DNA of 64,000 nt from ZLKRG08 sp046048895 (lineage in GTDB: Bacteria; Actinomycetota; Actinomycetes; Nanopelagicales; Nanopelagicaceae). The DNA lies in the NCBI GenBank assembly GCA_046048895.1, contig JBJOFF010000001.1, positions 100,505 to 164,504 on the forward strand. The letters are read 5' to 3'. Below are positions 60,223 through 64,000 of the stretch, in pieces. Every line of letters starts with the position of its first letter. Position 1 is the first letter of the stretch. Both the position numbers and the translations under genes were made by a program. The notes beneath the pieces are model-generated. The model made no database searches. It was not told where the DNA came from and saw nothing but the letters and a program-made list of their open reading frames with translations.

Positions 60223-61124
60223 CAGCTATCGATTGTGGTACCAATTCAATTCGTTTACTAATTGCTGATGTGCAAGGAGATAATTTCCAAGAAGTAGTGC
60301 GCGACATGGAAATTGTTCGATTGGGACAAGGTGTTGATCAAACTGGATCATTTCATCCAGATGCAATTACCCGAACTCTTTCAGCAGTAGATAAATATGC
60401 ATCCGAAATCGCAAGACGTGGCGTGGAAAAAATCCGATTCTGCGCAACAAGTGCGACCCGAGATGCATCCAATCGAGATTTATTTATTGAAGGTGTAAAG
60501 GAACGTCTAGGTGTGGCGCCAGAGGTTATAAGCGGAGAAGAGGAAGCAGAGCTCTCCTTTGCCGGAGCCACTAAAGATTTGCCAGATTTATTGGCTCCAT
60601 ATTTAGTAGTAGATATTGGCGGTGGCTCAACTGAATTTGTTATCGGTCATCGCACAGTAGTAAGTGCTAAAAGCGTGAATATTGGCTGTGTTCGAATGTC
60701 GGAGCGTCACTTTAAATCTGATCCTGCAACGGAGTTAGAAATTGAGAGCGCCAGAAGAGATATTCAATTAGCAATTGCCGAAGCTGCAAAAGTGGTTGAT
60801 ATCAAAGTTGCTAAGTCTTTGGTGGCAGTGGCGGGAACTGCGACTACTGTTGCAGCTGCAGCGCTAGAACTTTCTCAATATGATCGATATGCAATTCATT
60901 TATCAAGAATCTCTGCGGAAAAGACGCACCAAGTATCTGAAATGTTCTTAAAAATGAAACGAGAAGAGCGAGCAGCTCTTGGGTATATGCATCCTGGTCG
61001 AGTAGATGTCATCGGAGCAGGTTCATTGGTGCTCTCGGAAATCGTGAAAGCCGTGGGTGCTAAAGAATTTATCGCCTGCGAATCTGACATTTTGGATGGC
61101 ATTGCTTTTAGTCTTGGCCAATAA
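60213..61124 (+). CDS. ppx: Exopolyphosphatase/Ppx-GppA family phosphatase
   Basis: A 303-residue Ppx/GppA protein with the short two-domain form typical of actinobacteria. ATP-like phosphate motifs: AAIDCGTNSIRLLIAD at the N-terminus and VVDIGGGSTEFVIG near 133-146; GEEEAELSF supplies the catalytic Glu. It hydrolyses polyphosphate or pppGpp; mycobacterial homologues of this position act on short-chain polyphosphate. The start ATG 60213 overlaps DUF501 by ten bases; an upstream in-frame start adds six unlikely residues. Confidence 0.9.
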   Translation: MRVAAIDCGTNSIRLLIADVQGDNFQEVVRDMEIVRLGQGVDQTGSFHPDAITRTLSAVDKYASEIARRGVEKIRFCATSATRDASNRDLFIEGVKERLGVAPEVISGEEEAELSFAGATKDLPDLLAPYLVVDIGGGSTEFVIGHRTVVSAKSVNIGCVRMSERHFKSDPATELEIESARRDIQLAIAEAAKVVDIKVAKSLVAVAGTATTVAAAALELSQYDRYAIHLSRISAEKTHQVSEMFLKMKREERAALGYMHPGRVDVIGAGSLVLSEIVKAVGAKEFIACESDILDGIAFSLGQ

Positions 61125-61164
61125 CCGCTATTCTCTCTAAATAATTCAGCAGATAGGTAAGTTC

Positions 61165-62559
61165 TTGGCCAAATTAGTTGCAGGTGTTGATTCATCAACT
61201 CAATCGGTAAAAGTTCTGCTCTGTGATTATGAAACAGGCGAAATCAAGAAAACTATTACCCGGCCACACCCTGATGGAACCGAAGTAGATCCAGCACATT
61301 GGTTGGCCGCACTTAATGATGCGCTAGCTGAAGCTTTTGCCTTCGGAGAGATTGCTGCAATCGCAATTGGAGGCCAACAGCATGGCATGGTGCTTTTAGA
61401 TTCAGCTGGTAAAGTAATTCGTCCGGCACTTCTTTGGAATGACACCCGATCTGATCAAACTGCAGCTAAATTAAATGAAGAATTCCCAGATATCGCAAAG
61501 CTGACAGGTTCACAGTTGGTTGCTTCCTTTACCGCGGCAAAAGTGCTTTGGGTGGCTGAGCACGAACCAGAGCACATCGCAAAAGTAGCTGCCATCTGCC
61601 TGCCACATGACTGGCTTTCATGGAAGCTCACTGGCTCTACAGATTTAGCTGATTTATTTACAGATAGATCCGATGCGTCAGGAACTGGCTATTTCAATCC
61701 TTCAACTAATGAGTATATTCCAGAGATCCTTAAATCGATTTTGAAATCGGATATTTCAGTTCAATTACCCAAGATTATTGAACCGAATAAATTTGGTGGA
61801 AAGACTGGCTCTGGAATTCCTATTGCGGCAGGTTGTGGAGATAACGCTGGTGCCGCACTAGGAATTAATTCACAAATTGGCGATATGGTAATTTCACTTG
61901 GCACCAGTGGGACCGCATTCATCTCAACTCAGACATCAACCCATGATCAAAGTGGAGAAGTTGCTGGATTTGCAGATGCGACTGGAAATTTTTTACCACT
62001 TGCATGTACTTTAAATGCCGCAAAAATTTTTGCCACAGTTTCTAAGACACTTGGAATGTCTTTTGATGAATTTAGTAGCGCGGCGCTATCTGCACCAATT
62101 GGCGCAAATGGGCTTAGGTTGATAACTCATTTTGATGGAGAAAGAACACCTAATAAACCAAATGCCACTGGTTCTTTTTACGGAATCACTCATGACAATT
62201 TCACTCCAGCAAATATTGCCCGTGCATCTATCGAAGGCGTAATTGCAGGTATGCGTTATGCAGCCGAAGCGATTGCAAAATTAAATGTTCCAATCAACAG
62301 AGTGATACTGGTTGGTGGCGCAGCCAGAAATGAAGCAGTTCAAGAAGTTGCGGCTACATTCTTTGATTATGAAATTGCAGTTCCAGAGCCAGGTGAATAT
62401 GTCGCATTAGGTGCGGCGAGACAGGCGGCCTGGGCGCTAGCCGGAAGTGAAACGCCACCAAAATGGAGCGGATCGCAAATTAAGATCATTGAGAAAAAGC
62501 CCAAGTCACAGGATTTATTCGCGGAATATAAGCGGTTAATTCAAGGCAATTCCAACTAG
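61165..62559 (+). CDS. xylB: Xylulokinase-like FGGY carbohydrate kinase
   Basis: A 464-residue FGGY kinase. GVDSSTQSVKVLLCD is the first phosphate motif; GGQQHGMVLLD and LLWNDTRSD near 70-98 are the xylulokinase sugar contacts; GCGDNAGAALGI gives the catalytic Asp; SLGTSGTAF and GGAARNEAVQ complete the ATP site. It should phosphorylate D-xylulose or a related ketose. No xylose isomerase or transporter is nearby, and the gene stands between ppx and a tRNA, so the true sugar may differ. The start is TTG 61165. Confidence 0.88.
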   Translation: MAKLVAGVDSSTQSVKVLLCDYETGEIKKTITRPHPDGTEVDPAHWLAALNDALAEAFAFGEIAAIAIGGQQHGMVLLDSAGKVIRPALLWNDTRSDQTAAKLNEEFPDIAKLTGSQLVASFTAAKVLWVAEHEPEHIAKVAAICLPHDWLSWKLTGSTDLADLFTDRSDASGTGYFNPSTNEYIPEILKSILKSDISVQLPKIIEPNKFGGKTGSGIPIAAGCGDNAGAALGINSQIGDMVISLGTSGTAFISTQTSTHDQSGEVAGFADATGNFLPLACTLNAAKIFATVSKTLGMSFDEFSSAALSAPIGANGLRLITHFDGERTPNKPNATGSFYGITHDNFTPANIARASIEGVIAGMRYAAEAIAKLNVPINRVILVGGAARNEAVQEVAATFFDYEIAVPEPGEYVALGAARQAAWALAGSETPPKWSGSQIKIIEKKPKSQDLFAEYKRLIQGNSN

Positions 62560-62581
62560 TAGACTCTCGCCCGCAGTAAGC

Positions 62582-62654
62582 GCCCTCGTAGCCCAATGGC
62601 AGAGGCAGAGGACTTAAAATCCTTCCAGTGTGGGTTCGACCCCCACCGAGGGCA
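62582..62654 (+). tRNA. tRNA with anticodon TAA (Leu-type), short variable loop
   Basis: A 73-base cloverleaf: acceptor GCCCTCG/CGAGGGC, D arm GCC/GGC with AATGGCAG loop, anticodon stem GAGGA/TCCTT with loop CTTAAAA (anticodon TAA), a five-base variable loop CCAGT, and T arm GTGGG/CCCAC with TTCGACC. The anticodon reads UUA (Leu). A normal bacterial tRNA-Leu has a long variable arm of about 85 bases in total; this one is class I in shape. No CCA is encoded. Confidence 0.85.
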
Positions 62655-62685
62655 CGCTAGTAATTTAAGGTAATTAATCAGGAAT

Positions 62686-62710
62686 AACGCGCCTACCAAG
62701 TGCGTTTTTT
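62686..62710 (+). terminator. Weak intrinsic terminator after the TAA tRNA
   Basis: AACGC (62686-62690) and GCGTT (62702-62706) form a five-base stem with an eleven-base loop; T-rich bases follow to 62710. It probably ends the tRNA transcript. Confidence 0.45.
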
Positions 62711-62750
62711 CCGATAACGGCATAGAGCCCAATTCCAATTGGAGGAATAA

Positions 62751-63548
62751 ATGGAGAGTAGTAACCCGGTACTAAATCGCTATAACCGTCGCGGTTATGC
62801 ATCAATGGGAAATCCCAATGTTGGCACCAGAGGTTTCGGAACTAGTTATGACGCACAAGAAGGCGGACAGCTAGAAGATCTTTATAACTCACCGGCTGCA
62901 TCATCAATGCGCACTGGTCGAATGACAATGGATGACGTTGTTACTCGCACCTCAATGCTCTTTGCAATTTTGGCAGTTACCGGTTTTGTAGCTTGGAATT
63001 CAAATCTAAGCGGCGGTGTATTAATCGGAAGTTTGCTTGCGGCGACCGTGCTTGGTTTTGTAATTGCATTTAGCCGAAAAGTTCGCCCAGCGCTAATCAT
63101 GATTTATGCAGCTCTTGAAGGTATTGTGCTTGGCACAATCTCAGCAGTTTATGAATCTGCATATCCTGGAATCGTAAGCCAAGCGTTAATTGCAACTGCA
63201 GTTGCTTTCGTCGGTGTACTTGCAGCGTATAAGAGTGGCAAGATTTCCATTAGCGCTCGCGCAACTCGAATCGCATTCGGTGCAATCATCGGTTATATGG
63301 TGCTTGGAGTAATCAACCTAATCGGTGGCAACTTTATTTTTAACGGAACCTTCGGACCATTGGTTGCAATCTTTGGTGTTGGGCTTGCAACATTCTTCTT
63401 AGCGATGGATTTTGATCAAGCAGCTAAAGCAGTTGCAATGGGCGTGCCACAGGAAGAGTCATGGCGCGTTGGTTTCGGAATGATGGTTTCAGTAGTTTGG
63501 CTATACCTAGAGGTATTGCGACTACTTTCAATCCTTCGCCGCGACTAA
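62751..63548 (+). CDS. Bax inhibitor-1 (YccA/TMBIM) family membrane protein
   Basis: A 265-residue protein: about 60 cytosolic residues rich in Asn, Gly and Ser, then seven membrane helices, with the family ends MILGVINLIG-like segments and a final FFLAMDFDQAAKAVAMG, in which the two Asp of the pH-sensing pair are seen. TMBIM proteins conduct or leak calcium and modulate stress tolerance; the bacterial role is unclear. GGAGGA precedes ATG 62751. Its 3' end overlaps the convergent MFS gene by 21 bases. Confidence 0.9.
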   Translation: MESSNPVLNRYNRRGYASMGNPNVGTRGFGTSYDAQEGGQLEDLYNSPAASSMRTGRMTMDDVVTRTSMLFAILAVTGFVAWNSNLSGGVLIGSLLAATVLGFVIAFSRKVRPALIMIYAALEGIVLGTISAVYESAYPGIVSQALIATAVAFVGVLAAYKSGKISISARATRIAFGAIIGYMVLGVINLIGGNFIFNGTFGPLVAIFGVGLATFFLAMDFDQAAKAVAMGVPQEESWRVGFGMMVSVVWLYLEVLRLLSILRRD

Positions 63549-64000
63549 AGTTTCTGGCATCCGCCACGCTAGCAATACCGTTAATGAGTAAATGGCTAGC
63601 GTGGCGGCAAATGCCGTTTGAAAGCTATATAAATCCGCTAATAACCCAATTAATACCGGCCCCACAATCATTCCTGCATCTCCGGCCATTTGAAAAAAGC
63701 CAATAACTTTGCCGCTCTTACCAGTAATTACATCTGCCACAATGGCTGACGGGGTAGTTGAAATAAATGCCGTACCGAATCCAATAATCATCATCGCTAT
63801 TACAAATATCGATTTGTGGCCCGCAATTAAAAACATCGCCATTCCGGCAAAAGTAATAGTGGATCCCATTTTTAACATTAATCTGCGCCCGCGAACATCT
63901 GATAATTGTCCGGCTCGCATTAGAAATGCGCCTTGAATCAGCGCTGTTGCCGTGTAGACGTAACCGACAAATGAGTTACTACCATTTAAATCTTCTACGA
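63528..64000 (-). CDS. MFS transporter, partial (C-terminal half, 5' end outside the window)
   Basis: The frame stays open from the stop at 63528 to the window edge, about 157 residues; a start at 63920 would be internal. The visible part has about five membrane helices and the MFS loop signature GQLSDVRGRRLMLKMG (residues just after the sixth helix), so this is the second half of a 12-helix transporter. The rest of the frame toward 64000 (AFLMRAG and before) continues the preceding helix. The substrate cannot be inferred. Confidence 0.85.
   Translation of the reverse strand, partial: VEDLNGSNSFVGYVYTATALIQGAFLMRAGQLSDVRGRRLMLKMGSTITFAGMAMFLIAGHKSIFVIAMMIIGFGTAFISTTPSAIVADVITGKSGKVIGFFQMAGDAGMIVGPVLIGLLADLYSFQTAFAATLAIYSLTVLLAWRMPETLVAAKD

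Noticed and set aside
1..64000. Mobile elements, prophage or CRISPR arrays.
   Set aside because: No transposase, integrase, Cas or phage structural genes and no regularly spaced repeats were seen. The HNH protein at 231-1889 stands alone and does not define a mobile element.

Overview
The window looks like a chromosomal segment of a small-genome, AT-rich actinobacterium, most likely a freshwater acI / Nanopelagicales-type organism (inference). Actinobacterial markers are a WhiB7-type regulator, an AdnA/AdnB helicase-nuclease pair, a Glp-like MoeA paralogue next to a SepX/GLPR-like membrane protein, and gene orders that match Mycobacterium tuberculosis as I remember it (Rv3202c-Rv3197A, Rv0991c-Rv0996 and Rv1002c-Rv1026). 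The base composition is AT-rich for the phylum, spacers are short, many genes overlap by 1-10 bases, and TTG starts are frequent. I see no insertion sequence, prophage or CRISPR array.

Region 1 (1-10.3 kb): a cut-off GNAT gene and an HNH (DUF222-type) protein, then a catabolic locus: class II amidotransferase, APC permease, SDR, glutamine-synthetase-like ligase, aldehyde dehydrogenase, iron-type alcohol dehydrogenase and class I amidotransferase. Together these fit a gamma-glutamylation route for an amine or amino alcohol: import, glutamylation, oxidation of the alcohol to an acid, and hydrolysis of the gamma-glutamyl amide.

Region 2 (10.3-14.3 kb): a divergent reactive-sulfur locus. A CstR-like persulfide sensor faces an SQR-like flavoprotein across a perfect 16-bp CsoR/CstR-type palindrome. 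It is followed by a rhodanese lipoprotein and a CoA-disulfide-reductase/rhodanese fusion, flanked by two tiny proteins with the same six-cysteine pattern.

Region 3 (14.3-23.6 kb): DNA end processing and stress control: adnA-adnB-nudC-uvrD2, then whiB7. The whiB7 leader has a promoter preceded by an AT-rich block, a 49-codon upstream ORF, and mutually exclusive antiterminator and terminator helices, so it reads as a ribosome-controlled attenuator.

Region 4 (23.6-34.3 kb): mainly minus-strand accessory genes: homospermidine synthase, a membrane diguanylate cyclase, a secreted protein, SDR, GMC oxidoreductase coupled to a saccharopine-dehydrogenase-like enzyme, tRNA-Arg(CCT), YaaA, an MMPL transporter and an FmdB zinc ribbon.

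Region 5 (34.4-64 kb): mostly housekeeping: CopC and CopD-CtaG, 5-FCL, glp-rimJ-sepX, PMT, rsmI-metG-tatD-rsmA-ispE, MarR, tRNA-Gln(TTG), glmU-prs-rplY-pth, ppc, mfd-lipoprotein-mazG-eno-divIC-DUF501-ppx, a xylulokinase-like kinase, a short tRNA with a TAA anticodon, a Bax-inhibitor-1 family protein and the edge of an MFS transporter. Compared with M. tuberculosis, rpfB and galU are missing from their usual places.
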